DNA of 64,000 nt from Apoderus coryli (Eukaryota > Arthropoda > Insecta > Coleoptera > Attelabidae): NCBI GenBank assembly GCA_911728435.2, contig OU452203.1, positions 12,545,651-12,609,650 of the forward strand. The letters are read 5' to 3'. Both the position numbers and the translations under genes were made by a program. Below, in pieces: positions 1 to 10,600 of the stretch. Position 1 is the stretch's first letter; every line of letters starts with the position of its first letter. A model generated the notes under the pieces. The model had not been told where the DNA came from and searched no databases. It was given only the letters and a program-made list of their open reading frames with translations.

Positions 1-127
1 AATGAAAATAATACAATTATGATAATAATAATAATTAAAATTCAGTTTCGTTACGCAGGTCATATATTTTTCGTTATATTACGAGTATAACATGTCAGGA
101 AAGTTTTGGGGCCACACAACCGATTTT

Positions 128-274
128 TAGCTCTCCATATCATATATGTAATATATGTATATATGGAGACTATTAGTTTCATGAAAAAAAATTTTTTTTT
201 AATTTCACCGGAAATACTTGTTTTTGGTCATTTTATACATAAATAAGTAGTTTTAAAAAAATGTCTGTCTGTCA

Positions 275-305
<31 letters not shown>

Positions 306-1460
306 GGTCTGTCTGTCTGTCTGTCTGTCTGTATGCACGAAAACGCAAAAACCACTTAACAGATTTTAACCAAATTTGGTACAAAAAAAAGTGGAAAAGG
401 GGTCAAAACATAAAAAATATATATTTTCTAAACTTATTCGAAATATGGAATAATTTTTCATAGTTGTGATAGAATATAACCTAAAAAATGTTACATAAAA
501 GAATTGGTTCACACAGGCGATCGAAAATAGTCTAAAAAAGGATCAAAAACGAAAAAAAAATGTTTCTCAAATATACCAGAAAAATTGGCTAATTATATAT
601 AGCTTTGATATAAGATAACCTAAAAAATGCAGCATAAAATTTTTATTTACATAGGCGTTCGTAAATAGTAGAAAAAGGGGTAAAATAAAAAAAAATTAAA
701 ATGTAAAAAAATTTATATTTAACTAGATGAATTGGTATTAAAAATACACGACAAAAATTAATGTACCATAGGCGTCCGTGAAAATTCTATAAAAGGGTCA
801 GAAAAAATTTGTATCCGTGATAACTCGAAAACCATTTAACGGATTTTAACCACATTTGGTACGAAAATACTACAGGATATTTATAGGTGGTGATTAACAT
901 TGAGCGTAGGCAAGGGGTTTAAAAGAGGGTTCAAAAATTTAAAAAATCATTGTTCTTAAACTTATCCGAAATATTGAATAATTTTTCATAGTTGTGATAG
1001 ATTATAGCCTAAAAAATGTTACATAAAAGAATTGGTTAACACAGGCGTTCGATAAAGGGTCAAAAACGAAAAAAAAATGTTTTTCCAAATATAACAGAAA
1101 AATTGGCTACTTATATATAGCTTTGATATAAGATATAACCTACAACATTCAGCATAACATAGGCGTTCATAAATAGTAGAAAAGGGGGCAAAATAAATTT
1201 TATAATAAAACTAAAAAAAATCAACTATTTTGCGTACAAGAACTTGGCCTAGATGATCTGAAATATAAAATATGTACGTATAAATAGTGCCTCCAAAGAG
1301 AAGAAAAAGGCACAAAACCCGATACTTAAAAAAAAATAGCTTATGTCTAAACCAAAATAAAAATTTATTAAATTTAGATAAATGACATAAAGGTCATAAA
1401 ATTATTACTTTTACACTTAAATATGGAGAGCTATTCGTGCCTCGAGGGCAACAGTTTATT
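128..1460. repeat. Interspersed non-coding repeat, microsatellite-seeded, with internal tandem duplication
   Basis: The block is bounded by a perfect 13-bp inverted repeat, TAGCTCTCCATAT at 128-140 and its complement at 1421-1433. A (GTCT)n tract sits near the left end. Inside, two units repeat in direct orientation about 530 bp apart: 425-525 and 955-1050 share a block with TTTTTCATAGTTGTGATAG, and 360-385 and 838-862 share a GATTTTAACCAAATTTGGTAC-type block. No reading frame is conserved. The tail (about 1360-1460, including ATTCGTGCCTCGAG) recurs at 53.04-53.28 kb, so this is a dispersed family. The layout resembles the non-autonomous, microsatellite-associated elements of insects sometimes assigned to Helitrons; that assignment is inference. 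Confidence 0.6.
262..332. repeat. (GTCT)n microsatellite
   Basis: About 17 copies of GTCT with two single-base interruptions (GTCA, GTCG). It is the seed tract of the surrounding interspersed repeat and would be length-polymorphic. Confidence 0.95.
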
Positions 1461-1667
1461 TGTAATAGTAAGCCTGACTAAAAAATGCACAGACGTTCTA
1501 TAAGCATTAGTTTTTTTGAGAATTAGTTTAGATCCTATTTCATTTTTAATGATTTTATTACTATGTTGTGATAATAACATATTCTTTATATTTTAGCCCC
1601 CGTTTCCAAGCTGTCAGGTACCATATTTTAGACATATAAATAGATATACCACACAAGTTAGATATAC

Positions 1668-3023
1668 AAGGTGTTTCGAAAAGACGCGGCAATATTTAAG
1701 AGGTGATTTCTCAGTTCAATTTTTGAAAAAAAGTGTCCATTAACATACGCCCGGAAAACCAAGATACAAGGTGTTAAAGTTTTGTCGTAAATAACGTTTT
1801 TTTTTTAATTAAGTCAAATATCTCTTTACAGATTTCTTTGAATCTCTTTTATTTTTTTCATATGATAAAAATTTCAAACATTTTTCGCCATACCAAGAAT
1901 ATTTGCGAATAATGCAACTAAAAATAACATTAATACGCGTATTTCAAAATATAAATAAATATAAAAAGTAAAATTAACATTTATACCTAACACAAAAAAT
2001 TACAAAAACTGTTAAAAGTGACCACCTCTATCTAGCTCCCTATATGAAGTCAAACTTCTCGTCATTGAATGGCGAACACTCTCAAAAATACAAGGGTCGT
2101 TTGTAATCGAATTACACCTAGCAATAATGCGATGCCTTAGGTCCTTCACATTTTCCACAGGAGTAGCGTAAACTAAGGACTCCAGGTGGCCCCACATGAA
2201 AAAATTCAGCGAGTTTAAATCCGGGGATAGTGCAGGCCATAAATGAGGTTCACCTCGGCCAATTAAGCAGTCACCCACAATTCCAATCCAAACGTTCAAC
2301 GAGAACTTGACGTTGAAAATGATCTTCAAATATCCCATGCACCATAAATGGTTATTTTGAAAATTCATTATTGCATTTCTTGAAAAACTCGCTTCATCAA
2401 TAAATAAAATCAACATCAGTAGTTGCGGAATTTCAACAATTTTGTGCAAAAGCCATTGACAGAATGCCGTACGTGGAGGAAAATCAGCAGGAAGAAGTGC
2501 TTGAACGCGTTGGAGGTGGTATGGATATATCAAATTGTCCTTAAGAATGCACTAAACAGAACTATTACTTACGTTCAAAACCTCATCAACTTTTGGAGTA
2601 GAAGTACCTGGATTTTCTTCACCATGTTCAGCACATCGTCTTCCAGCTCTACCGTTCTTGCTGTCTTTGGGCCTTCCTGTTCCTCCACTTCGTTTTAGTG
2701 TGCCTATTTCAGAAGTCATACGCTGAGAAAATATTTCAGTATACAACCACCTAGTTTCTAATGCATTGCCACCAGCGAGTCCATAATGTTCATGTCGGTC
2801 ATATCTGCATTTGTCTAGTGATTCATGTTAAAGGACTGCAACATATTTGATTTTTCGTCGAATTATTCGCAAATAATATTCTTGGTATGTTGGAACATGT
2901 TTTAAATTGTTATCTCGTAAACGAAACAACATGAAAAAAATTCTAGAAATAAAAAGTTGTAAGTATGTTAAAGAAGTGGAGTAGAATGATTGTTTTTGAA
3001 ATAAAAGTCGACCTCCACGAAAC
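1668..3023 (-). mobile_element. Decayed mariner/Tc1-superfamily DNA transposon with subterminal inverted repeats
   Basis: A transposase relic (2012-2820, minus) is flanked by inverted repeats. The segment 1855-1925 (containing ACCAAGAATATTTGCGAATAA) is repeated in reverse at about 2855-2935. An insect-type terminal sequence (CAAGGTGTTTCGAAAAGACG) starts near 1668. The right end is unclear. The last ~45 bp (2977-3023, GTGGAG...CTCCAC) match the outer arm of the hairpin element at 32.8 kb, so another insertion may overlie the true terminus. Confidence 0.5.
2012..2820 (-). pseudogene. Transposase pseudogene, mariner/Tc3-like DDE family, internally deleted
   Basis: Read on the minus strand, three pieces follow family order. 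First comes an N-terminal helix-turn-helix part containing HYGLAGGNALETRWLY and ENPGTSTPKVDEVLNVSNSS. Then YPYHLQRVQALLPADFPPR and LFIDEASFSRN follow, which include the first catalytic Asp. Last is the C-terminal WPALSPDLNSLNFFMWGHLE and YATPVENVKDLRHRI. After VNVWIGIVGD-like sequence (SLNVWIGIVGDCLIG) the frame jumps directly to RGEPHLWPALSPDLN, so the ~60 residues that normally carry the second catalytic Asp (the HDGAPAHF region) are missing. Together with frame changes near 2540, this makes it inactive. The family is abundant in insects. Confidence 0.8.
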
Positions 3024-4139
3024 AACCTTTCATCTATGTCCCATAAGACCCAAAATCTAATCAGTTCCTCACCATGACTAGTACCACCGAATTGGTTTAA
3101 AATCCGTTGAAGCCTATACTTTGAGGTCTGAAAGAATGGTTATGGCACAGTGACATAATGACAGAGATTTCAAACAAGTGCTTCTTACCTATAAAACGTC
3201 CTGAAACACGTATTTCTGGTGATTTTTTTTATTTCAAGAAGCTACGGTAACATGACAAAATTATATTTCTATTATAACTCGACTTTAACTTAATCTCCAA
3301 TGATCTACCTTTCTAGATTTAAACAGAACTTTCACTCTGTGGATTATGTTATTAAAATCAGTCCAAAATTTAATTCACTTCAAAATGGTACATGTCGACA
3401 CCAAATAATGGGTTCCGAACAATTCAATTATGGTTCGAACACTCATTTATCTTATCGTATCTCATTTATGTTAAGATCCATTAAAATGAGAATGTTTGAA
3501 GGCTCATTAACTAATAAAAATAATCATTTTCAAGAGAGAATAGGAACAAGCCATAGTAATTATATCACGATGTAGATCTAAATAACTTTTTTATTATTTA
3601 TAATATTAATAATATCGTTTGAAAATTACAGGAAGCTTTTATATATTATGGAGCTTAATTTTAAATAGGTTTATATTTCTAACTAAAAGATCAATCAATA
3701 ATACGGAATTTTTGCAGAAAGTATTTGAGCACAAAAATATTGCTGCAGAAATAACTTCCACCAAATGTAGTATTTTAGGGTTATGGATAGTAGTAGTGCA
3801 TAAAACTCAATCCGTACGGGAAATACCGAGCAAAATACTTTTCTCAAACTCTGTTTCGACGTTTATCTTTCCCTCTATTTATTTTAATTTTATAAATAAT
3901 ATTTGAATTTCTTCTCCTACGTAAACTGCATTTGAACTGAATAAACTTGTTCTATATAATTGGGGCGTGTATGTGAAAAGCGGTTTATATCAAAAATGTT
4001 TGTTTTGAGAAAAGGGTATTTGATTTTTTTTTATTTTGAATATTTTGCTATGCTGCTTTTAGGAGAAAAAAAAGGCATATATTATATCTCTTTTTTTTTT
4101 TAATTATTTGTTTATTTTAGAATTTTCATACTTGACGTG
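3024..4139. other. No gene recognised; AT-rich intergenic sequence
   Basis: Short open frames near 3300-3575 and 3619-3906 show no recognisable motif or coding signature. I see no RNA gene, and no repeat shared with the rest of the window. Confidence 0.4.
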
Positions 4140-4200
4140 CCAATGTATATGTTTATATATATATAAATTAATGGCTAATAAATATTATTATTATTATTAA
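4140..4200 (+). repeat. Probable 3' tail of a non-LTR retrotransposon
   Basis: AATAAAT-like signal and a (TTA)n tract (GGCTAATAAATATTATTATT). This tail type also ends the jockey-like relics near 32.71 kb (minus) and 49.22 kb. No coding sequence is recognisable upstream. Confidence 0.35.
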
Positions 4201-4586
4201 ACTCAACTAATAAACGGAACACAAATTCTAAATTTTAAATAAGAATAACTTCACTCGTCTTCGGAACTCTCAGATACGTTGGGTATAGTATGTTTTTAGC
4301 ATCGTCTGTTATTAAATTTTGATAAAAAGCATGGAAAACGAAAGGTAATATTTCGATAAGGTTATGTTTTTTTTTGCTTTGCTTATTGGATTCGGTCCCT
4401 TGTAGGATTCAGGGATTTTAATTTTTTGTGGCCAACATTTTCCTTTTCTCAAAAAACATAATTTTTGAAACGGTTCTTCTTTTAGAAATGTCTTATACAG
4501 AATTACACCGCGTTCCTTGAAATGAAAACCTATACATTGGATTTGATTGGCCTCTTTATGGTGGGATATACATTGCTATGTTTATG

Positions 4587-4857
4587 TAGATGGTACTAGT
4601 TTACATATATCTACTGTTGTATATCTCATTGTGATTAAATGCAGGCCGATATTGTAGATGAGCAACGACTATGGTACTCTGACGAGCTCATAATAAGAGC
4701 GAAACGAATTCTTCAGTATCTGTCGACCCATGCCTCGGTCTGGTTCTACGGATTTAGACTGAGGCCCTGCTAAATTAAACAAAATCCCTTGTGTAGGAAA
4801 AACCAGTCATTTTGTCCGCTATGCCACGAAAATATTTTTCACACACAATAACTTTTG
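4587..4857 (-). repeat. Retroelement-derived repeat, copy 1 of 3
   Basis: About 200 bp are nearly identical to 31.95-32.14 kb and similar to 22.62-22.83 kb. On the minus strand all three copies keep one reading frame (GPQS..S.EPDRGMGRQIL.NSFRSYY, then a stop in this copy, then SL.IYNIG), so the repeat descends from coding sequence. The stop TAG is shared with the 32-kb copy, while the 22-kb copy has CAG (Gln) there. The family is not firmly recognised; copy 3 suggests a retroelement ORF1. Confidence 0.55.
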
Positions 4858-5469
4858 TGACTTAAACAAACTGATTTGCAAGAGTTTTTTTTTATCAAAA
4901 ATGCCTATCGCTTAAAAACTACTATGCGGATTCACATTTCAAAGTGTACTAAACCCAAAACCTAACCTAACGCAAAATTGTGAAAAGGGATACCACTACA
5001 CACATATCCCGCTTTTTTATTAGTACCGAGCCGAATCCTATGCGTATACCTATCTTCACAAAAATATTTCCTTCCGATTTAAGACTATTTTTTGTGAAAA
5101 GAGAAGCAATGAAATTATTACCCTTTTCACATAACAATATTTAAACAGAGTTTAGATATACCTATGTAGACTTATACCAGTTTGCACAAGCAATCATAAA
5201 CATGTTCCTAAAACGAGTGAGGGGTATGTAGACTTGTACCAAAATGCTTACCAGAAAATAATTCTTACTGGATATGGTATTTGTACCTCTTTTCACTGAA
5301 AAAGACACATTGAATGTGGTTTATACCATTCTTACACATGTAAAATTACCTGGGCTAAAGGCGCCATTGAGTTATATCTCTTTTCCCATGCGCAGATAAT
5401 TGTGTTCTAAATAATTTGCTACAAAAAACTAATTTTTCACATATTTTGACTTATACCCTTTTTCACATA
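4858..5469. other. No gene; sequence with recurring TTATACC/TTTTCACAT motifs
   Basis: Short motifs of the form ACC(C/T)TTTTCACATA and TTATACC recur several times (about 5130, 5285, 5450). The foldback element begins immediately after one of them. They could be remnants of a satellite or an older element. No coding potential is seen. Confidence 0.3.
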
Positions 5470-6762
5470 CAGGGTGTCCTATGGTGACGGTCCATTAAAA
5501 TATTTCGGAGACTACTTTGAATTGAATTTGGAAAATTTTGGTATATGTATTGACGAATATGGTCTATTCAAATATCATAATACCAACCGCTTAGCACTTC
5601 CGAAAGTTGATAGTGACTTTGTTATTTTAAATGGAACACCTTATATATTATGACATTTTTGTATTCCGCATAAGTTCTAGACATATTTCATGTTTCATGT
5701 CCTATACCTAAATTCAGCCGTTTTTGACTTATATCAAGATTTATGTCAAAACTGGCATTTTAAGGCTCCATAATAATCGCATTTTTTTCTTATAAAGATG
5801 TCTTTAGTAATAATTTTGCAGGCTTTTTCTTATTAGATAAGTCTCCTTTTTCGGATACCTACGACATTTTCTGGTTTATTATTATACTGAAAACTATGTA
5901 ATAAAAACAGTCGAAAGTCAGTTTTTTCAAATGGAACATGTATATTTTTATAATTTTATCTTACGTATCATTAAAAATTAAAGAAACATTCTAAAATGCA
6001 TAGTTTTATTGTGCAATTTACCTTTCAAAATTACTGATTATTTACGACTATTTGATTAACAACCATTAACTTTTGATTTTTGATTTGACGTTTATGGGCC
6101 TGCACAAAAATTTTATTATTTTCATGACACACTAAATTAATTAGTCAAACTAATATATGAGAATAGTGAAAATGCTAAAAAATGTTATATTGCCGATATT
6201 TCGAAAACTATGCATTTTCAAAATCAGTAACCTATTAGAAAGTTTCTTTAATTTTTAATGATACGTAAGATAATTATAAAAATATACCTGTTCCATTTAA
6301 AAAAACTGACTGTTTTTACAACATCGTTTTCAGAATGATTTTTTGACCACCCTGTATGAATTAATCAGAAAATGTCGTACGTATCGGAAAAAGGAGACCT
6401 TATTTAATAAGAAAACGCCTGCAAAATGATTACTAAAGACTTCTTTATAAGAAAAAACTGTGATTATTATTGAGCCCTAAAATATCAGTTTTGACATAAA
6501 TCCTGATATACGTCAAAAACGGCTGGATTTAGGTATAGGACATGAAACATGTCTAGAATCTTATGTGGAATCCAAAAATGTCATAATATATAGGGTATTC
6601 CATTTAAAATAACAAAGTTACTATCAACTTCCAGTATAACTGGAAGTGCTAAGTGGTTGGTATTATGATATTTAAATAGACCATATTCGGCAATATTTAT
6701 ACCAGAATTAGTAGAAGTAGTCTCCGAAATATTTTAATGAACCGTCACCATAGGACAACCTG
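5470..6762. mobile_element. Large foldback (inverted-repeat) DNA element, 1.29 kb
   Basis: The left arm 5470-6008 and right arm 6204-6762 are imperfect reverse complements over about 540-560 bp, separated by a ~195-bp spacer. The ends are CAGGGTGTCCTATGGTGACG and CAGGTTGTCCTATGGTGACG (right end complemented). TA flanks both ends (5468-5469 and 6763-6764), as expected for a Tc1/mariner-type target duplication. Arm divergence is roughly 15-20% by eye, with indels, so it is not recent. No ORF is present; it is non-autonomous. A single-stranded copy would form a very long hairpin. Confidence 0.85.
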
Positions 6763-7302
6763 TATACGGGACAATTATTGTGTTGCATTGAAAATAAGTT
6801 GGTTGGGTCATTTTTTTAAACACGTCCCAATTTCATTTTATTATGCTTATTCCATTTGGCTGATCACTATATGCAAACGGTTTTATTGAATATTTTTTAG
6901 TTACTTTATTATAATTTTTAATTTATTTATTTATAATTTGAACTTACATTGCTTTTAGAGCATCTGTAATTTGGATTATTGGGTTTTGTTGTAATTATTA
7001 TTATTTTTTTTTGAAAATTGAATCAATATATTTGTATCAGTTTAAAGTACGAATAGTATTTTAAAGGATTCTTTTGTAAGAGATTTCAAGAATAAAAATA
7101 CATCCGGAATACATCAGATTCACCAATTAATATATTGACAAACATCTCAAAGTTAGACAGCATAATAAGTATATAATCGGTTTTGCATATTGAAAATAGG
7201 GGATATCATTCAACACGAACTATTGACGCGCTAAATTTATTTTAATAGTCAAAGTCTAAAACTTAAATATTTGCAAAAATAACAATAGCGATGATGAACA
7301 TG
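6763..7302. other. No gene recognised; AT-rich spacer
   Basis: AT-rich sequence between the foldback element and the R4/Dong insertion. No coding frame or repeat was recognised. Confidence 0.4.
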
Positions 7303-7330
7303 AAATTATTATTATTATTATTATTATCAT
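7303..7330. repeat. (TTA)n tract at the 3' junction of the R4/Dong element
   Basis: Seven to eight ATT/TTA units, reading (TAA)n on the minus strand. They lie about 30 bp past the stop codon of the retrotransposon ORF and mirror the tract at the other end. Confidence 0.85.
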
Positions 7331-9779
7331 ATCTCAGCTTTATCTACTGGTTTATTTCTTATCCACCCGGGAAACTATCCGGTTTCCAAAGGGTGGTTGG
7401 TTTTACGATAATATTTTGCGCAATAGAAACATCAATTAGATATGTTGTGTGTTTTTTCTTGTCTATTAATGTAATATCAGGACGGTTGTGTTCTATTGTA
7501 TGATCGGTGTAAATTGTTTTGTCCCAATATATTTTAAATTGATCGTTTTCCTCAACTTCGTTTGGCACATATTTGTAGTAGGGGACAATTTCGGTTTTCA
7601 TTTTTCTGTCTATCAGTATTTTCTGATGGATTATATGTGCTACTTGATTGTGTCGAGTCAAGTACTTCGTATTTGCTAGTGTGTTACAGGATCCCAAAAT
7701 ATGATCTATAGTTTCGGAAACAGCTCCGCACTTGCGGCATTTATCAGAACTCAGGTCTTCTCCCAGTATGTATTTGGCGTAATTTCGTGTTTTTATAACT
7801 TGGTCCTGCGTGGCCATTAAGAATCCTTCAGTTTCAGGATGGAGGTAACCTTTTGTAGCCCACATAAAAGAGAGGGATTTGTCAACGTAATTGTTTTGAA
7901 CGGAGTTGTAAAATCTTCCATGGAGTTGCTTTCCTGACCACATCCTAATTTTATCCTCGTTGGTAGTAATGTGTGTTTTTGGGTTATATTCTCGGGATTT
8001 TAAATTAAGTGTGGTCAAATTTTTATCTGCCTCGATCACTGCACGGTACATCGGTTTATCCGAGTTTTTGTAAAAATATTTTCTAATATTATCCAGCTGT
8101 TCATAGTACATTGCTTTAACATCTTTTAAACCTCTACCTCCCAGGCATCTAGGCAATGTGACTCTCTCAGTGCATGCATTTGGGTGATGCATTCTTTTGT
8201 GCGTTAGAAGTGTTCTGATTCGTCTATTTAGTGCATCAAGATCTGTATCAGACCATCTGATTATGCCAAAGGAATGGGTTAAGGCAGATATTGCATATGT
8301 GTTTATAGCCTTAACGATATTTTTTGAGTTTAGTTTTGTTTTGATAATTAGCTTAACTCGCTTTTCAAATTCAGTAGACAGTTTCGATTTCATCGTTGTA
8401 TGTTCTATTTTATGGGTCTGATCTATACCCAGGTATTTATAGGGTTCTTCAATACCTTGTATGACGACCTCGTTGTTAATTTCTATAGGTTGTGACTCTT
8501 TAAGTACCCCTTTGACCATTTTGATCGTGCGGCACTTCTCCAGTCCAAAAGTCATACCTATGTCCGAACTCATATCATGCACCAGCTTTAGCATGGCTCT
8601 CAGCTGTCTGTCATTTGCTGCATATACTTTTAGGTCATCAACATAGAAAAGGTGACTTACTAAGAGATCCTGTACATTATTTTTTAATTTTACTCCATAC
8701 TCTGTTTTCTTAAGAGTGTTTGAAATTGGGTTTAGAGACAGACAAAACCATAGGGCACTGAGCGAATCCCCCTGAAAGATACCTCTGCGCAGAGGTATGC
8801 TCCCGCTAAATACTAGTTCGTTATTTATTTTTTGAGACAGTGTGGTTCGCCAGGCCCTCATAGTTGTCTCAAGAAAAAGTATAAGCGTAGGATGTACTTT
8901 ATACAGTGTCAATACAAATTTGAGCCAAGAGTGAGGGACAGAGTCAAATGCTTTTTTATAGTCGATGTATGCAATGTGTGCATTTCTCTGCCCCACCCTC
9001 AACTGCTGCATAACTACGGAATCGACAACCAGCTGCTCCTTGCATCCCATAACGTTGCGTCTAGCACCTTTCTGCTCATCTGTCATCACTTGAGCCAGTT
9101 CCAGGTGGTCTTCAAGTTTAGCACATAATATCGACGTAAGGATCTTATAAAGGGTCGGCAAGCATGTAATGGGACGAAACAACGAAGGGTGATCCGGGTT
9201 ATCAGTCTTTGGAATTAAATAAGTAAGTCCTTCAGTTAAAAATGTTGGAAAGTTGTTAGGAAATCTAATGACATCGTTGAAATTGTTAACTAAGAGTTCA
9301 TGACAAGCTGTGAATCGTTTATACCAAAAGCTATGCAAGCCATCGCGTCCGGGCGCTTTCCAATTTGCAATTTTCTTTAAAGCAGCTGTTAGATCTGCTT
9401 GGGTTATTACAATTTCATTCATTGGTTGTAGAGAGTTCTGTGCTTTCATTTCTTGGTTTATCCAAGTATTTTTTGTATGGTTATTGCTCTGTGACCATAT
9501 ACTCGTCCAGTAGTTGGTCTGACTTTCAAGATCTGGGGGGTTAAGGTTATCATATTTTTTTGATAGTGATGAGTAAAACGCCTTTTCATTGTTCGAAAAT
9601 AGGCTGTTGTCTCTGCGTCTTGAGTAACTTTCTCTGTATCTCTTTAATCGAGCTGAGTATGCTGCTAACTTTTGTTTAAGTGTATCAAGGTATGTACGCA
9701 CTTTATTTTCCGTTTCGGCATTGATTGTTTGTATAATGTCTTTTAAGTCTGTCGGCAGTGTTCTAAGCAATCTGTTGTT
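7331..9779 (-). mobile_element. R4/Dong-type non-LTR retrotransposon, 5'-truncated, inserted in (TAA)n
   Basis: The element body lies between two (TAA)n tracts on its own strand. The 3' untranslated part is only about 30 bp. The ORF is open from the left junction: the nearest upstream in-frame stop is a TAA made by the microsatellite itself, and the first codons carry no ATG. The copy therefore lost its 5' end when it inserted. Dong elements are known to prefer TAA repeats, so the location fits the family. Confidence 0.85.
7359..9770 (-). CDS. Retrotransposon polyprotein: reverse transcriptase plus restriction-like endonuclease (R4/Dong clade), N-terminally truncated
   Basis: One uninterrupted 803-codon frame beginning at TTG; no ATG is available near the 5' junction, so it is probably untranslated as it stands. 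RT motifs appear in order: PGRDGLHSFWYKRF, LIPKTD and FRPITCLPTLYKI (about residues 138-210), YIDYKKAFDSVPHSW (motif A Asp), GIFQGDSLSALWFC (motif B), FYVDD (motif C, catalytic Asp pair) and YKYLGI (motif E). Toward the C terminus are a CX2CX8HX4C finger (CRKCGAVSETIDHILGSC), then HNQVAHIIHQKI, then the PD..D nuclease core RPDITLIDKKKHTTYLIDVS. This layout is that of single-ORF, RLE-encoding elements (R2/R4/Dong). Full-length relatives add an N-terminal DNA-binding part, missing here. No frameshift or stop: the youngest coding sequence in the window. Confidence 0.92.
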   Translation of the reverse strand: MLRTLPTDLKDIIQTINAETENKVRTYLDTLKQKLAAYSARLKRYRESYSRRRDNSLFSNNEKAFYSSLSKKYDNLNPPDLESQTNYWTSIWSQSNNHTKNTWINQEMKAQNSLQPMNEIVITQADLTAALKKIANWKAPGRDGLHSFWYKRFTACHELLVNNFNDVIRFPNNFPTFLTEGLTYLIPKTDNPDHPSLFRPITCLPTLYKILTSILCAKLEDHLELAQVMTDEQKGARRNVMGCKEQLVVDSVVMQQLRVGQRNAHIAYIDYKKAFDSVPHSWLKFVLTLYKVHPTLILFLETTMRAWRTTLSQKINNELVFSGSIPLRRGIFQGDSLSALWFCLSLNPISNTLKKTEYGVKLKNNVQDLLVSHLFYVDDLKVYAANDRQLRAMLKLVHDMSSDIGMTFGLEKCRTIKMVKGVLKESQPIEINNEVVIQGIEEPYKYLGIDQTHKIEHTTMKSKLSTEFEKRVKLIIKTKLNSKNIVKAINTYAISALTHSFGIIRWSDTDLDALNRRIRTLLTHKRMHHPNACTERVTLPRCLGGRGLKDVKAMYYEQLDNIRKYFYKNSDKPMYRAVIEADKNLTTLNLKSREYNPKTHITTNEDKIRMWSGKQLHGRFYNSVQNNYVDKSLSFMWATKGYLHPETEGFLMATQDQVIKTRNYAKYILGEDLSSDKCRKCGAVSETIDHILGSCNTLANTKYLTRHNQVAHIIHQKILIDRKMKTEIVPYYKYVPNEVEENDQFKIYWDKTIYTDHTIEHNRPDITLIDKKKHTTYLIDVSIAQNIIVKPTTLWKPDSFPGG

Positions 9780-9780
9780 T

Positions 9781-9812
9781 TATTATTATTATTATTATTA
9801 TTATTTATATAT
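9781..9812. repeat. (TAT)n/(TTA)n tract at the 5' junction of the R4/Dong element
   Basis: About eight trinucleotide units, (TAA)n on the element's strand, directly abutting the first codons of the truncated ORF. Confidence 0.85.
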
Positions 9813-10294
9813 TTATTAATTCTTGAACCCTCTCTCTCAGCGATTTGCAATCATTTGTTTTAAACAATTACAAATTTAATTGACAGCTACTCGAAAAATT
9901 AATCTCCAAATGTTTTATAGTCAATGGTAATTTGGTAATTTTGACAGTTTTTTCTGTCAAATTTAAACTAAATTATCCCAGGACCAAATCTTTATTAGGA
10001 CTCGTGACCGGATAGTATTGTAGAAAATTATTAAGGAATAACTTATTAATATCAAGTCGATTTGCCAATTAAAATATAATTGACAGGTCATTAATAATTA
10101 AATATTATATTTCTATTTATAGGTGTGGCCATATATTTCAATACAAAGAGAACATGAATATAATGGGTAATTATAAGGTGTTTATAGGTATTAGTGTTAA
10201 TTGTTTTAACGCTTTTTAGACATAGTTATTTATGATTAATTACCTAATTTGTACTACAGAATGCGAGTAAGGAATGCCATATAAAAAAAAAATA
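9813..10294. other. No gene recognised upstream of the tRNA pair
   Basis: AT-rich sequence with no coding frame. The A-run at 10282-10292 is the T-run terminator of the first tRNA gene (minus strand). Confidence 0.4.
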
Positions 10295-10376
10295 TGGCAG
10301 CGGTGGGATTCGAACCCACGCCTCCGAAGAGACTGGTGCCTTAAACCAGCGCCTTAGACCGCTCGGCCACGCTACC
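10295..10376 (-). tRNA. tRNA-Leu (anticodon AAG), copy 1
   Basis: 82 nt on the minus strand. Acceptor stem GGTAGCG pairs with CGCTGCC (one G-U). The D-arm A-box is TGGCCGAGCGGTC. Anticodon stem CTGGT/ACCAG encloses loop TTAAGGC, giving anticodon AAG. The long class-II variable arm contains CTC-TTCG-GAG, and the B-box is GGTTCGAATCC. CCA is not encoded, and no intron is present. A run of ten A on the plus strand at 10282-10291 gives a Pol III oligo-T terminator immediately downstream. Identical to the second copy 142 bp away. Confidence 0.97.
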
Positions 10377-10518
10377 TTGCTGTAACTCGGAAAATGGAGC
10401 GATACGCTGATTCAATTTAGTTAAAAGACACTATTTATATAACATGTTGATAATTTAATTATAGAACTTGTGGTGTACTACCTACTACTACTATTATTAG
10501 AATTAAAAAAAAAAAAAT

Positions 10519-10600
10519 TGGCAGCGGTGGGATTCGAACCCACGCCTCCGAAGAGACTGGTGCCTTAAACCAGCGCCTTAGACCGCTCGGCCACGCTACC
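10519..10600 (-). tRNA. tRNA-Leu (anticodon AAG), copy 2
   Basis: The 82-nt body is identical to copy 1 in every position. The flanks differ apart from the downstream oligo-T terminator (A-run at 10505-10517 on the plus strand). Identical bodies with diverged flanks suggest a tandem duplication kept uniform by selection or gene conversion, so both are probably functional. Confidence 0.97.

Noticed and set aside
262..332. GTCT tract as a CRISPR-like or regulatory array
   Set aside because: Simple tetranucleotide microsatellite inside an interspersed repeat.
3300..3906. Two consecutive ~90-codon plus frames as small genes
   Set aside because: No motif, no coding bias and no repeat relation; length is expected by chance in such sequence.
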